64,000 bases of DNA from Andreprevotia chitinilytica DSM 18519 (GTDB lineage Bacteria; Pseudomonadota; Gammaproteobacteria; Burkholderiales; Chitinibacteraceae): contig NZ_JONM01000003.1 in assembly GCF_000711875.1 (NCBI RefSeq), positions 62,001-126,000 on the forward strand, given 5' to 3'. How positions within the stretch are numbered: the stretch's first letter is position 1; each line of letters starts with the position of its first letter. Made by a program: the position numbers and the translations under genes. Below are positions 33,884-43,320 of the stretch, in pieces. The notes under the pieces are model-generated. The model was given only the letters and a program-made list of their open reading frames with translations. It did not search any database and was not told the origin of the DNA.

Positions 33884-35191
33884 TTATTTTGCTGATTTTT
33901 TGGCGGATTTCATTGTGACGTGAGCTGGGCGGGTATGTAGCTTCCAATACCTTGTTTCGTAAAAAATCTTATCCCACTCTGCCATCGTAGTTGGCTTTGT
34001 TGCCAATTTGGCATAATCGATAATTTCTCCTCCGGTCACAAAGTAAGCATCAGGGTACTTGCTCTGTACTTCTTTGACAAAATCGATCATCCCTTGCAAC
34101 TGAAATTCACTATCTTTGTTGTCACCATGCAAGGATCTTAGATGAATATGGACACCAAATGGCGTTCTGTCATTGTTATAGTGATTCAGAAAATGAAACA
34201 TCCAGAAATCCTGCACTTGCTTCGCGTTATTGCAATCATTGAAACAATATGTCCAGGCTTGATCCATGGATGCAGCAACAGGCGTCGTGTGTTCAGGGGG
34301 AGTCCATGCTTTATTCATCAAGATATGCCATGATTTTTCTGGATCATCCGCCGTAGCATATTTGGGATAGCCGTAAGTTGGCCAGTCAAAGTCACTCTTG
34401 TTATGTATATCGCACCACTTCAGGTTATAGCTCTCTTTCGTTTCGCCACACACCCGTAACCCTTGCCTTGGTGAAGGGTCTGCCGGATTACTGGGTGCTC
34501 CTCGCATTTCCGAAAATGAGCTTTCATAGATAATGCCGTGGAGGTTGAAGAATTTCTGCAGTGCCGTCAATGCTTCATCCCTCGATGGAATAGAGTCTCT
34601 TCCCTGTACCTGATCTTCCGTATATGGCGCCCTGAACCCCCTGATGGCGGAGGCAGGTACCTTGCTGTTTGTTAAGTTTTGGAGGTTTAAGGTTAATTCC
34701 TCGGTAATTTCTTCAGGAAATATGACATCCTTATACTCCTTATCCTTTTGCACTAAATGATAGTGCGTATACGTATGCAATGCGATTTCATTTCCTTCAT
34801 TATATTTTTTTAGTATCAGGTCTGGCTCAGCGATGCATGGGTTGCCTGCCGTCGCATTTTTCTTGCCAGTGCTGTCTACACATTGCCATGCCCGCAACTT
34901 ATTGCGTTCCTCAGGCGTGCTCGCGTTACTGCCATCAATGAAGCTGACAAAAAAAGTCCAGGGCACGGGCAATTTCGCTGTGTATTCGGCCATTTCTGCC
35001 GTCACCCCATCATCAATGGAGAACATGATGAGTTGCGGCTTGGTGGTTTCCGCAGCCGGGCTCGCTCCCGCGCCAACCAGCATGACAAGCCCCAGCCCCA
35101 AGCCAAGCCGGGCCAGGTACAAGGGTAATTCGCGTGCCAGCCCATTGGGGCGGACATGATCGCAATGTGGATCTGCAGCCATTTTTTTCAT
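33884..35191 (-). CDS. Secreted polysaccharide (chitin) deacetylase, CE4-like
   Basis: A 435-residue protein with an N-terminal hydrophobic segment (LARLGLGLGLVMLVGAGASP) that should act as a signal. CE4 motifs are visible: FSIDDGVT (motif 1, metal and base Asp), ALHTYTHYHL (motif 2, HTxxH) and RGFRAPYTED (motif 3). The C-terminal half has FLNHYNNDRTPFGVHIHL and DAYFVTGGEIIDY, which look like animal/fungal chitin deacetylases rather than the short bacterial NodB type. The start at 35191 has GGAG six bases upstream; a TTG at 35203 is the alternative. Base composition is lower in GC than its neighbours. Substrate assumed chitin-like. Confidence 0.78.
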   Translation of the reverse strand: MKKMAADPHCDHVRPNGLARELPLYLARLGLGLGLVMLVGAGASPAAETTKPQLIMFSIDDGVTAEMAEYTAKLPVPWTFFVSFIDGSNASTPEERNKLRAWQCVDSTGKKNATAGNPCIAEPDLILKKYNEGNEIALHTYTHYHLVQKDKEYKDVIFPEEITEELTLNLQNLTNSKVPASAIRGFRAPYTEDQVQGRDSIPSRDEALTALQKFFNLHGIIYESSFSEMRGAPSNPADPSPRQGLRVCGETKESYNLKWCDIHNKSDFDWPTYGYPKYATADDPEKSWHILMNKAWTPPEHTTPVAASMDQAWTYCFNDCNNAKQVQDFWMFHFLNHYNNDRTPFGVHIHLRSLHGDNKDSEFQLQGMIDFVKEVQSKYPDAYFVTGGEIIDYAKLATKPTTMAEWDKIFYETRYWKLHTRPAHVTMKSAKKSAK

Positions 35192-35203
35192 GATCTTCTC
35201 CAA

Positions 35204-35830
35204 GCGGTATGTTCGATATCCCGGCGTAATCCGAATGTCGATATTGTCTGATTGAAATCGATATTTGATCGCGGTGAAGTCTTCCTTTAATTGGATTGAG
35301 ATCCAAATTTAGGCAGGAGAATTCCTTAATCAACTCCACGTGGATGAATGGACGTAATTGGAGTTTTCTTGCGTGGTTTGAAAGATGTGTTTAATGCAAA
35401 GGCCGATGGTCGGTTTCTGCTCATTGAAAATAGACGAGTGAAGATATCCAATCTATGGCTAGGTTTTTATATGCTCACTTATTATTTTGGCGATATCCAT
35501 GACATATAAAAATGAATCAACGGAATGACAAGGTTTGCCGGATAAGGCGTGTTCGTTGCTATTGCTGACAAAGATTTGCCGTCGATCGCAATGCGGGTGT
35601 CGCAATAGTCAGTAAATATGTAAGAAGGCGGCTCGTGTTGCAGTTGATCGGCCAAGCGTTGACGGAGCGCCTTGCATGCTTATATTTCATAGTACGTTCC
35701 GGCAACCAATAAGATGCGTGCACTTATTTGAATGGAAGATCAATCCATTTAATGGTGTTTGATGATTTGGAATGCAGGTATTGCAGGTCGAGCGACCGGC
35801 GCTGATAGCGGTATTTCCGAAGTAAAGGAG
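35204..35830. other. AT-rich 600-base intergenic region
   Basis: The stretch between the divergent deacetylase and solute-binding genes is clearly poorer in GC than the window. It contains two GATATCCA sequences (about 35435 and 35492) and no long open frame with a ribosome binding site. Promoters for both genes are expected here, but I cannot pinpoint them. Confidence 0.4.
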
Positions 35831-35835
35831 GGCAT

Positions 35836-36705
35836 ATGCTAATCGGACAACGTTCTGCACAAGTCGTGCTCTCCGTGGCGTGCGTATTTCTGATCGCGAC
35901 GGGCTGTCATGCCGCGAGGATGATTGTTTTCTATCCTCGGTCAGAGATGGGAGACGATCAGAGAAATACGTATCCAATCATGATATTGGATTTGGCATTA
36001 AAGAAATCAGGAATGGATTATGAATTGAAGCCTTGCAAACTCTTGATGCAACAGCAAAGAGCATTGACTCAGCTTGCGCATGGTATGGATGTCGATGTTT
36101 TCTGGTCGATGACATCGAAGCAACGGGAGGCGGACTTGATGCCGATCCGCATTCCGATCGATAAAGGTTTGTTGGGCTGGCGGCTCTTTTTGATCCGGAA
36201 AGGCAGTCAGGAAAAATTTGATCGTGTCACCGATCCGAATCAGCTCAAAGCGATGGTCGCGGCGCAAGGGCACGACTGGCCGGACATGAAGATCCTGCAA
36301 GGCAATGGTTTTACCGTTCAGGGGGTGTCGAGTTATGAAAGCCTCTTCAAGATGCTGCAGTCCGGCCGCATTGACTATATACCGCGCTCGGTAGGGGAAA
36401 TCTGGGGCGAAGCTGATAAATATGCAACTGATGATCTGGTGGTCGAGAATAACTGGGTCATTCAATATCCGACCGCTGAGTATTTCTTCGTCAACAAGGA
36501 AAATACGGTATTGGCCAGTGCGCTTGAACGAGGTCTGAAAATCGCGATTCGGGATGGCTCGTTTGAAAAGATATTTCTCCAATACTATGGGGCGTTGCTC
36601 AACCGGGCCAATTTGAAGGCGCGCCATCTGCTCAAGTTGGCAAACCCGCTGCTTGAAATTCCTATCTCGCTGGACAACACCGACTATTGGTTCAAGCCTT
36701 CCTGA
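35836..36705 (+). CDS. Periplasmic solute-binding protein (type 2 PBP)
   Basis: A 289-residue protein with a signal peptide (VVLSVACVFLIATGCHA), possibly a lipoprotein because of the ATGC box. The following domain resembles amino-acid-type PBP2 proteins: a DVFWSMTSKQREADLMPIRI segment and MLQSGRIDYIPRSVGEIWGE near the hinge. AAGGAGG precedes the start. No permease is adjacent. A membrane GGDEF protein follows 270 bases downstream on the same strand, so it may be a sensory ligand-binding partner rather than a transporter part. Ligand unknown. Confidence 0.8.
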   Translation: MLIGQRSAQVVLSVACVFLIATGCHAARMIVFYPRSEMGDDQRNTYPIMILDLALKKSGMDYELKPCKLLMQQQRALTQLAHGMDVDVFWSMTSKQREADLMPIRIPIDKGLLGWRLFLIRKGSQEKFDRVTDPNQLKAMVAAQGHDWPDMKILQGNGFTVQGVSSYESLFKMLQSGRIDYIPRSVGEIWGEADKYATDDLVVENNWVIQYPTAEYFFVNKENTVLASALERGLKIAIRDGSFEKIFLQYYGALLNRANLKARHLLKLANPLLEIPISLDNTDYWFKPS

Positions 36706-36977
36706 CCCTGCCTGATCGGGATGTGCTTGCTTGTCCGGCCCCGCCAGCCGTCGGATCACGACGCGGTCGGTCTCTCCGCTGCTACATCCCGGCGATGGCT
36801 GCTGAGGCGGATGCCTGTTGCGTGACAACGGATCGGCACAGCAAACCCAAACTGGCCGCTACAAACAATCTGCGCGCAAGCTGCCGCGTTTCAAACAGCC
36901 GGCCTGATAAAACTCCGCTCGTCTTCCGTCTGCGAGGCGCTGATCGGCAGTTGATTTTTCCCCTCAAGCACAGAATC

Positions 36978-38861
36978 ATGAGCGCTTGTTTTTCTTCCAT
37001 TTCTTTTGCAGTAGCCGCTCATATTCTTTCTGGAATATTTACTGACGTGAAACGCCAATCCTGGCCCGAACTGGTCGCTCTGGCTGTCTTGTATGCGCTG
37101 GCCCAATGGGGGACGCGCTACATCGCGCCACCAGACCACTACAGCTCGCTCATTGCCCCAGCGGCAGGCGTGGCGCTGGCCGGCATGCTGCTGATCGGGC
37201 CGCGCTGCTGGCCGGTCATCGCGGCGACGGCATGGTTGCTGCCAGCCATGCAAGGCTTGCCGCCGCTGGCCGTGCTGCAATTGACGGTGATCGCCACGGT
37301 GCAGCCCTTGTTGGTGGCGAGCCTGTTGCCCGGCTTTGCGCCGGATGGCGAATTGCGGGTGCGCGACGGCATGCGGCTGGTGGCCACCGGCCCGTTGCTG
37401 GGGGCCGGGCTGGCGGCGATTTGCGGCTGTATTGTGCTCCGGCTGTTCAAGCCGGAGCTGATCGGCGCGGGTTTCGACCAATGGCTGCTGTGGTGGCTGG
37501 GCGATGCGCTCGGCATGCTCGCCATCGTGCCGATGAGCTTGGCGTTGCGCGCCGAGCGGCAAAGCATCCGCGCCAACTGGGTGATCGAGCTGACGCTGGT
37601 GGTGGCGGTGGCCGCCGCCAGTTCGATACTGATCTACCGTCGCATCGACCTTGGCTTTGCCGATCTGCAGTTCCTGCTGTTTCCGCTCATCATCTGGTCC
37701 GCCTTGCGCCTGGGGCACATCGGCAATGGCTGGGTGGTGCTGACGACCGGTGCGGTGGCGGCGGTGACGGTGAATGCCCGTGGCTACGTGAGCATCGTCG
37801 AGCTTTCCATCCTCTTGCTGCTGGTGAGCGTGGCCGTTACCGGCCTGTTGCTGGCGGCATCCAGCCGTGAAGAGGCGAAGGCCAGCAAGGCGGCGAAGCT
37901 GGCGGCGCAAGTGTTCGACAACGCCAGCGAAGGCATCGTGATCACCGATGCCAGCGCCAATATCGTGGCGGTCAATCCGGCGTTCAGCCGCATCACCGGT
38001 TTCCCGGCGGCCAAGGCCATCGGCCGGGTGTCGCGTATTTTCGATACCCACGGCAAGGTGCGTGAATTCAATCAGGACGTGCTGACCCAGCTGGATATCC
38101 ACGGCATGTGGCAGGGCGAAACGCTGGATCGGCGCAAGAACGGTGATATCTATTCGGCTTGGCTGTCGATCAGCGCGGTGCGCGATGACTACGGCGACAT
38201 CAGCAACTATGTTGGCGTGTTTTCCGACTACACCAGCCGCAAGGAAGCCGAGCAGCGTTTGCTGTTCATGGCCAGCCATGACCCGCTGACGGGGCTGCAC
38301 AACCGGGCGGCGATGAACGATGCGCTGGTGCGTGCCGTGCAGCGGGCCGAGCAGGAAAACCGCCAGCTGGCGCTGTTCTTCATCGATCTGGATGGCTTCA
38401 AGCCGATCAACGATACGCTGGGCCATGATGTGGGCGACGAGCTGCTCAAGGTGATCGCATTGCGGCTCAACAACGGTTTGAAAGAGGGTGATGTGATCGC
38501 CCGTTTGGGCGGCGATGAGTTCACGGTGCTGGTCGAAAATGTCCGTTACGACGACGAACTCGCCAGCATCGCGCAGCGCATGCTGACTGATCTGGCGCAG
38601 CCGGTGGTGCTGCGTGATCAGCCGCTGTCGGTCAGCGCCTCGATCGGCATCGGGCGCTATCCGCAGACAGCGCATGATCCGGTCGAGCTGCTCAAGCACG
38701 CAGATCTGGCGATGTATCAGGCCAAGCAGGGTGGCAAGAACAACTTCTGTTTTTATCAACCGCCGCGCTCGGTGCCACCTCTGGCGCAGCAATCAAGCGA
38801 CGTCGCGATGAAGCGGATGGCAGCGGCGCCGGCGCAACAGTCGCTGGATTCGCCGGGCTAA
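36978..38861 (+). CDS. MASE1-PAS-GGDEF membrane diguanylate cyclase
   Basis: About 627 residues. Eight or so N-terminal spans form a MASE1 sensory domain (IAPAAGVALAGMLLIGPRCW). A PAS domain follows (QVFDNASEGIVITDASANIV, then AVNPAFSRITGF). A complete GGDEF domain comes next, with LTGLHNRAAMNDAL, FFIDLDGFKPINDTLGHDVG and an intact RLGGDEF active site. It should make cyclic di-GMP. No EAL domain is present. The start is uncertain: ATG 36978 is used, GTG 37047 is possible, and the open frame reaches back to 36687 without a ribosome binding site. Confidence 0.9.
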   Translation: MSACFSSISFAVAAHILSGIFTDVKRQSWPELVALAVLYALAQWGTRYIAPPDHYSSLIAPAAGVALAGMLLIGPRCWPVIAATAWLLPAMQGLPPLAVLQLTVIATVQPLLVASLLPGFAPDGELRVRDGMRLVATGPLLGAGLAAICGCIVLRLFKPELIGAGFDQWLLWWLGDALGMLAIVPMSLALRAERQSIRANWVIELTLVVAVAAASSILIYRRIDLGFADLQFLLFPLIIWSALRLGHIGNGWVVLTTGAVAAVTVNARGYVSIVELSILLLLVSVAVTGLLLAASSREEAKASKAAKLAAQVFDNASEGIVITDASANIVAVNPAFSRITGFPAAKAIGRVSRIFDTHGKVREFNQDVLTQLDIHGMWQGETLDRRKNGDIYSAWLSISAVRDDYGDISNYVGVFSDYTSRKEAEQRLLFMASHDPLTGLHNRAAMNDALVRAVQRAEQENRQLALFFIDLDGFKPINDTLGHDVGDELLKVIALRLNNGLKEGDVIARLGGDEFTVLVENVRYDDELASIAQRMLTDLAQPVVLRDQPLSVSASIGIGRYPQTAHDPVELLKHADLAMYQAKQGGKNNFCFYQPPRSVPPLAQQSSDVAMKRMAAAPAQQSLDSPG

Positions 38862-38916
38862 GGCCTGTTCACGATCTTGCGGAGTAAGTCTGTTTCAAAT
38901 GCCACTGGTTTTTGCC

Positions 38917-39042
38917 TCCCCCTTTTTGTGCCGTGTGAATCTTTGATTCATCCAGGCATAGGGGAGTGAGGGGGATTTAGACGTTGCTGCAAATTGAGAT
39001 GCCGCAGAAATCCCCCCTAACCCCCCTTCAAAAAAGGGGGGA
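38917..39042. repeat. Family A repeat with a hairpin module
   Basis: CTCCCCCTTTTTGTGCC, then GAATCTTTGATTC and CAGGCATAGG, leads to GAGGGGGATTT; GAAATCCCCCCTAACCCCCC closes the pair. The GAATC/GATTC hairpin resembles the module in the 9.8 kb arms. It fills most of the gap before rlmB. Confidence 0.8.
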
Positions 39043-39168
39043 ACAACAGCGTCTTCCATGACTTTGAAGTATGGCAAGCAACATCTGTCCATAAGTTAGT
39101 CCGGGTGTTGCTGGACGCCCGTGCGCCGCTCGGGTAACGTCCCGCGCCTGACTCGTCCGAGATTTTCC

Positions 39169-39918
39169 ATGCAAAACAACAAGCTCATCCACGGTTTCCA
39201 TGCCGTCTCCACCCGCCTCAAGCGCTTTCCGGACAGCATTACCGAGCTGTATCTGAACGCCAGCCGGCTCGACAACCGCATGCGCGAGTTGATGAAACTG
39301 GCCGAGGCGCAGGGTGCCAAGGTGTTGCTGGTGGATGAAAAACGTCTGGATGGGCTGACTGCTGGCGGCAAGCATCAGGGCGTGGCGGCGTTGATCGATG
39401 CCGGCAAATCCTACATCGCCATCGAGGACGTGCTGGATGACCTGACCGAGCCGCCTTTCCTGTTGGTGCTCGACGGCATTACCGATCCGCACAATCTCGG
39501 CGCTTGCTTGCGGGTTGCCGATGCGATGGGTGTGCATGCAGTGATCGCGCCAAAGGACAAATCGGTGGGCGTCAACGCCACCGTTTCCAAGGTGGCCTGC
39601 GGTGCGGCCGAGGTGATGCCATATGTGATGGTCACCAATCTGGCTCGTACGTTGCGTGACCTGAAAGAGCGGGAAATCTGGATTGCCGGCACAGCGGCCG
39701 ATGCCCACGTCGATCTGCATCACTTCGACGGCGGTGCTGGCCCGATTGCCTGGGTGCTGGGCAGCGAAGGCGAGGGCATGCGCCGCCTGACGCGTGAGCA
39801 CTGCGATGTGCTGGTGTCGATCCCGATGTTCGGTTCGGTGGAAAGCCTGAATGTGTCGGTGGCGACGGGGATCGTGCTGGCGGAATCGCGCCGGCAGCGG
39901 ACGTTGGCGAAGGGGTGA
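39169..39918 (+). CDS. rlmB: 23S rRNA (guanosine-2251-2'-O)-methyltransferase
   Basis: A 249-residue SpoU/TrmH-type knotted methyltransferase. The N-terminal substrate domain starts [17 protein letters not shown]. The three SPOUT motifs are visible: [20 protein letters not shown] (motif 1), [19 protein letters not shown] (motif 2) and [20 protein letters not shown] (motif 3). It methylates G2251 in the ribosomal P-loop. The start at 39169 matches the family; the open frame upstream is rejected. A single gene, followed by a family C repeat pair. Confidence 0.97.
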   Translation: MQNNKLIHGFHAVSTRLKRFPDSITELYLNASRLDNRMRELMKLAEAQGAKVLLVDEKRLDGLTAGGKHQGVAALIDAGKSYIAIEDVLDDLTEPPFLLVLDGITDPHNLGACLRVADAMGVHAVIAPKDKSVGVNATVSKVACGAAEVMPYVMVTNLARTLRDLKEREIWIAGTAADAHVDLHHFDGGAGPIAWVLGSEGEGMRRLTREHCDVLVSIPMFGSVESLNVSVATGIVLAESRRQRTLAKG

Positions 39919-39938
39919 GTCGTACTTCACGATTTTCT

Positions 39939-40014
39939 GTAGGAGCGAGCTTGCTCGCGATAGCAATGGTGGATTGATTTCACCGGAGTCATCGCGAGCA
40001 AGCTCGCTCCTACA
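39939..40014. repeat. Family C inverted pair
   Basis: TGTAGGAGCGAGCTTGCTCG and CGAGCAAGCTCGCTCCTACA are perfect inverses around about 35 bases, between the ends of convergent genes. Confidence 0.9.
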
Positions 40015-40034
40015 ATGTTTCAAACCGTGGTTTG

Positions 40035-40781
40035 CTACTCACTCAACGGCGGCACGGCATCCAGGTAATGCGCCAGGATGCGTGCATAGCTGCCGTCCTG
40101 GCGCATTTGCGTAATGGCTTTGTCGAAGGCGTCGCGCACTTTCGGGTCGCGGAAGGCTACCCGGTAGGGCTTGGGCGGGAAGATATGGTGGACGCGAACC
40201 GGGTGGGCAGCGGATTCCGGCAGCTGCGCCATGATGACGCGGAAAATCCGCTCGTCGCCGACCGTGACATCCACCACGCCGTTGTACAGCAGCCGGTTCA
40301 AGTCGACGTCGTTGTTTTCTTCGCGGTAATCCGGGCTGGCGTTGGCTGCTGCGGCAAAGCGCGGGCCGAGGAAGTTGGTGGCGCGGCGGAAAGTGACGAT
40401 CCGGTAATTGCGTAGGTCGTCGATGTTCCGCAGCTCCAGTTTGCGTGATTGCAGGCTGAAGGCCGCGTGCTGGAATTCGATATACGGCACCGAGAACGCC
40501 GCTTTCAAGCCGGATGATTCGTCCATCGTGCCGGCCGCATCGATCTGGCCATTCTGATAGCCCCAGATCACCCGTTCCAGCGGCGTATAGACCATTTTGG
40601 CTTCGTAGCCGCTCCGGCGTAGCGCCTCCCGGATCAGGTCGACCTCGATACCGCGATCTTCCTTGGCATACACATAGGGTGGAATTGACGCGATCAGGCC
40701 GACCCGGATTGGCTCGCCGCCGTGTGCCAAGGCGCTAAAAAGGGTAAGGGCGGCCAGCCCCGCCCCAATCCAGGTTCTCAT
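40035..40781 (-). CDS. Periplasmic amino-acid-type solute-binding protein
   Basis: A 248-residue type 2 PBP with a signal peptide (MRTWIGAGLAALTLFSALAH). The ligand-binding domain has LIASIPPYVYAKEDRGIEVDLIREALR and a GVVDVTVGDERIF hinge. Small solitary proteins of this kind often feed amino acids to a transporter encoded elsewhere or to a sensor. It starts 26 bases after mltB on the same strand and is probably co-transcribed with it. Ligand unknown. Confidence 0.85.
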   Translation of the reverse strand: MRTWIGAGLAALTLFSALAHGGEPIRVGLIASIPPYVYAKEDRGIEVDLIREALRRSGYEAKMVYTPLERVIWGYQNGQIDAAGTMDESSGLKAAFSVPYIEFQHAAFSLQSRKLELRNIDDLRNYRIVTFRRATNFLGPRFAAAANASPDYREENNDVDLNRLLYNGVVDVTVGDERIFRVIMAQLPESAAHPVRVHHIFPPKPYRVAFRDPKVRDAFDKAITQMRQDGSYARILAHYLDAVPPLSE

Positions 40782-40806
40782 TGCGGTTCCCTGCTTAACG
40801 ACCTGC

Positions 40807-41847
40807 TCACCAGTGCGATTTACGCTTTGCGGCCACTTTGGGCTGCGGCGTCGTCAAATCCTTGGTCTCGGTATACGCCTTGCGGATCTGATCCGCCAAG
40901 CCGGCGACGGCGCTCGCGTACAAGGTGCTCTTGTTGTAGCGGGTGAGCGCGTAGAAATTGGTGAAGCCGAGGTAATGGCGCGTGAAGCCCGGTTCGGTTT
41001 CCAGCGTGAACAGCACCGCTTGCTGCGCCGGGTCGGTTTCGGTCAGCGGTGTTACGCCTTTCTGCATCAGCGCTTCCACCGTGTAATGCAGATTGAATTT
41101 GTCCGCCAGCAAGGGCTCGATCTGGTCGCCGGCCACGTTCACCGGTTGCATGATCGCGCCGCCTTTTTGCCAGCCATAGGCGACGAGGAAGTTGGCAACG
41201 CTGGCCATGGCATCGACCGGTGTCCCCCAGATATCGCGATGGTGGTCGCCATTCCAGTCGACGGCGTATTTGCGAAAGCTCGACGGCATGAACTGAGGCC
41301 AACCCATCGCGCCGGCGTAGGAGCCCATGAAGGACAGCGGATCGGCGTTTTCTTCGCGCGCCAGGATCAGGAATTCGGTCAGCTCGTTCATGAAGAAATC
41401 AGCGCGGCGCGGGTAATCGAAGGCAATGGTGGTCAGCACATCCAGCACGCGGAAGCTGCCGGTGTTGCGGCCGTACAGGGTTTCGCAGCCGATGACAGCG
41501 GTGACGATCTCCGGCGGCACACCATAGCGTTCTTCGATGGCGTCGAGCTCGGTCTTGTAGCGGCGCATGAAACGCGCACCGCCAACGATGCGGGTCGGGT
41601 TGATGAAATTATCGCGGAACTGATACCACGGCCGGCTGGTGGAGGGCCGGTCGAGGATGTCCAGCACGTTTGGCTTCGTATTGACGCGCTTGAAGAGGGC
41701 GTTCAGCTCGGCACGATCGAAGCCTTGCTCGGATGAGACCTGGTTCAGGTATTCCTGCACTTCCGGGCGCGCCAGCAGGGCCTCGTCGGCGTGAGCAACA
41801 GAAAAGGGCAACAGCGCGAACAGCGCCGTGATGAGGGTTTTACGCAT
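40807..41847 (-). CDS. mltB: Lytic murein transglycosylase B
   Basis: A 346-residue periplasmic peptidoglycan lyase with a signal peptide (MRKTLITALFALLPFSVAHA) lacking a lipobox, so it is soluble. The catalytic Glu 122 lies in VIGCETLYGRNTG, and SFMGSYAGAMGWPQFMPSSF is the GH103 substrate-cleft signature. It releases 1,6-anhydromuropeptides. The gene is co-directional with hrcA, separated from it by a family E palindrome. Confidence 0.95.
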   Translation of the reverse strand: MRKTLITALFALLPFSVAHADEALLARPEVQEYLNQVSSEQGFDRAELNALFKRVNTKPNVLDILDRPSTSRPWYQFRDNFINPTRIVGGARFMRRYKTELDAIEERYGVPPEIVTAVIGCETLYGRNTGSFRVLDVLTTIAFDYPRRADFFMNELTEFLILAREENADPLSFMGSYAGAMGWPQFMPSSFRKYAVDWNGDHHRDIWGTPVDAMASVANFLVAYGWQKGGAIMQPVNVAGDQIEPLLADKFNLHYTVEALMQKGVTPLTETDPAQQAVLFTLETEPGFTRHYLGFTNFYALTRYNKSTLYASAVAGLADQIRKAYTETKDLTTPQPKVAAKRKSHW

Positions 41848-41883
41848 GGGGATTCCGGGATAAGGCGCGCTGGATAACCGTTA

Positions 41884-41971
41884 CCCAGCAAAGCGGTGCT
41901 GGCAAGGCACGCGAAACGCAGGCAGTACATAAGGTACGGCAAGTGAGCGTAACGCAGCCAGCAGGGTTTTG
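41884..41971. repeat. Family E palindrome
   Basis: CCAGCAAAGCGG...GCGAAACGCAGGCAGTAC faces GTACGGCAAGTGAGCGTAAC and ends in CAGCAGGGTTTTG. Its reverse complement closely matches 48445-48547. It lies between hrcA and mltB and may also terminate hrcA. Confidence 0.75.
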
Positions 41972-41981
41972 TTAACGGCGC

Positions 41982-43001
41982 TCATTGGGACAGCGCGCTC
42001 GATAGCAGCTTAGCCGTGATATTTACAATGGGGATGACGCGCTCGTAGGCCATCCGGCTCGGGCCGATGACGCCGAGCGTGCCGACAATTTCGCCGTTGG
42101 CGTGATAGGGCGCGGCGATCACCGAACAATCGTCTAGCGGTGCCAGGCCTGATTCACCGCCAATAAAGATCTGCACCCCTTCCGCTTGGTTCCCGAGTTC
42201 CAGCAATTGCAGCAACGCCGTCTTGCGATCGAACAGATCGAACAACTGGCGCAAGCGTTGCACGTTGGCCGCCAGATCATCGCTATCGAGCAGATTGCGT
42301 TCGCCGGAAATCAGCAGGTGCTCGCCGCCGGTAGCCGGGCTGACGGCGGCATTGAGCAACGCCACCATTTCGCCCTTGAGCGCAAAGACGTCTGCCTCAA
42401 CGAAGGCCCGCAGATGGCTCAGGGTGTGGCCAGCGCAATGCTGGTTCAGGAAATTGGCCGCCTCGATCAGTTGCGCTGCCGAATAGACCGTTTGCGTATG
42501 CAGGATGCGATTTTGCACATCGCCGTCGTTGGTCACCAGGATCAGCAGGATGCGGTTGTCCGAGAGGCGCAGGAACTCTACATGTTGCAGAACAGCCTCT
42601 TGCCGCTTGCCCATCACCACCACGCCGGCAAAGTGCGTGAGTTGGGATAAAAGCTGCGATGCGGCGGCGATGCTGCGCTGCGGACTATCGCTGGGAATGC
42701 TGGCCGACGACATCTGCGCCGCCATGACGCGGGCTGGATCAAACAACTCGCGCTGCTGCGCAATCATCAGCGAATCGACAAAGAAACGATAACCGCGCGA
42801 GGTGGGAATGCGCCCGGCCGAGGTATGCGGGCTGGCGATGAAACCGAGGTCTTCCAGCTCCGCCATCACGTTGCGGATCGTCGCCGGGCTGACGTCGAGG
42901 CCCGCCGCCTGGGCCAGCGTTTTCGAGCCCACGGGTTGGCCGTCGGCGATGTATCGCTCGACCAGCGTACGCAACAGGATTTGGGCGCGTTCATTCAGCA
43001 T
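41982..43001 (-). CDS. hrcA: Heat-inducible transcription repressor HrcA
   Basis: A 339-residue repressor of chaperone genes. The N-terminal winged helix includes LAQAAGLDVSPATIRNVMAE and GFIASPHTSAGRIPTSRGYR, the classic HrcA signature. A GAF-like domain follows with GVVVMGKR and VIAAPYHANGEIVGTLGVIG near the end. It would bind CIRCE elements. I see no CIRCE sequence in its own upstream region or elsewhere in the window, so its targets lie outside. Confidence 0.97.
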   Translation of the reverse strand: MLNERAQILLRTLVERYIADGQPVGSKTLAQAAGLDVSPATIRNVMAELEDLGFIASPHTSAGRIPTSRGYRFFVDSLMIAQQRELFDPARVMAAQMSSASIPSDSPQRSIAAASQLLSQLTHFAGVVVMGKRQEAVLQHVEFLRLSDNRILLILVTNDGDVQNRILHTQTVYSAAQLIEAANFLNQHCAGHTLSHLRAFVEADVFALKGEMVALLNAAVSPATGGEHLLISGERNLLDSDDLAANVQRLRQLFDLFDRKTALLQLLELGNQAEGVQIFIGGESGLAPLDDCSVIAAPYHANGEIVGTLGVIGPSRMAYERVIPIVNITAKLLSSALSQ

Positions 43002-43320
43002 GACCGGATTCTAAGCGATTGTGCCGTGACTCTGGGGCGGGGGATTGGTGCTGTGGGTTGCTTGCGACATGAGAAAAAGATGTGGGTGGGATGGCGTGAT
43101 TGCAATGGCTGACTGCCAGTCGCACAAATGTCAGGGTGATTTGACCGCAGTTTTGCAGTTTTTCAATGGTTTAGTTCTGGAAAGTACCTACATATAAAGA
43201 ACAATGTGCTGTTGTATTGTGATTGTGCAGATGAAGTATGACGTCGTAGGTGTGTTTGCCAGTTCAAACGACCAAGCGAGCGCCAACGATCAACCGGCCT
43301 ATTTCTTGAGTGCCCACGCA
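43002..43320. other. Intergenic region between hrcA and putA
   Basis: About 320 bases between divergent genes. I see no repeat, CIRCE-like palindrome or supported small gene. The putA promoter should be here; the AT-richer part is near 43150-43210. Confidence 0.4.

Noticed and set aside
36891-38792. 633-codon open frame antisense to the GGDEF protein
   Set aside because: Overlaps a gene with intact MASE1, PAS and GGDEF motifs; translation is Gln/His-rich noise.
43002-43020. CIRCE element upstream of hrcA
   Set aside because: No TTAGCACTC-N9-GAGTGCTAA-like sequence is present.
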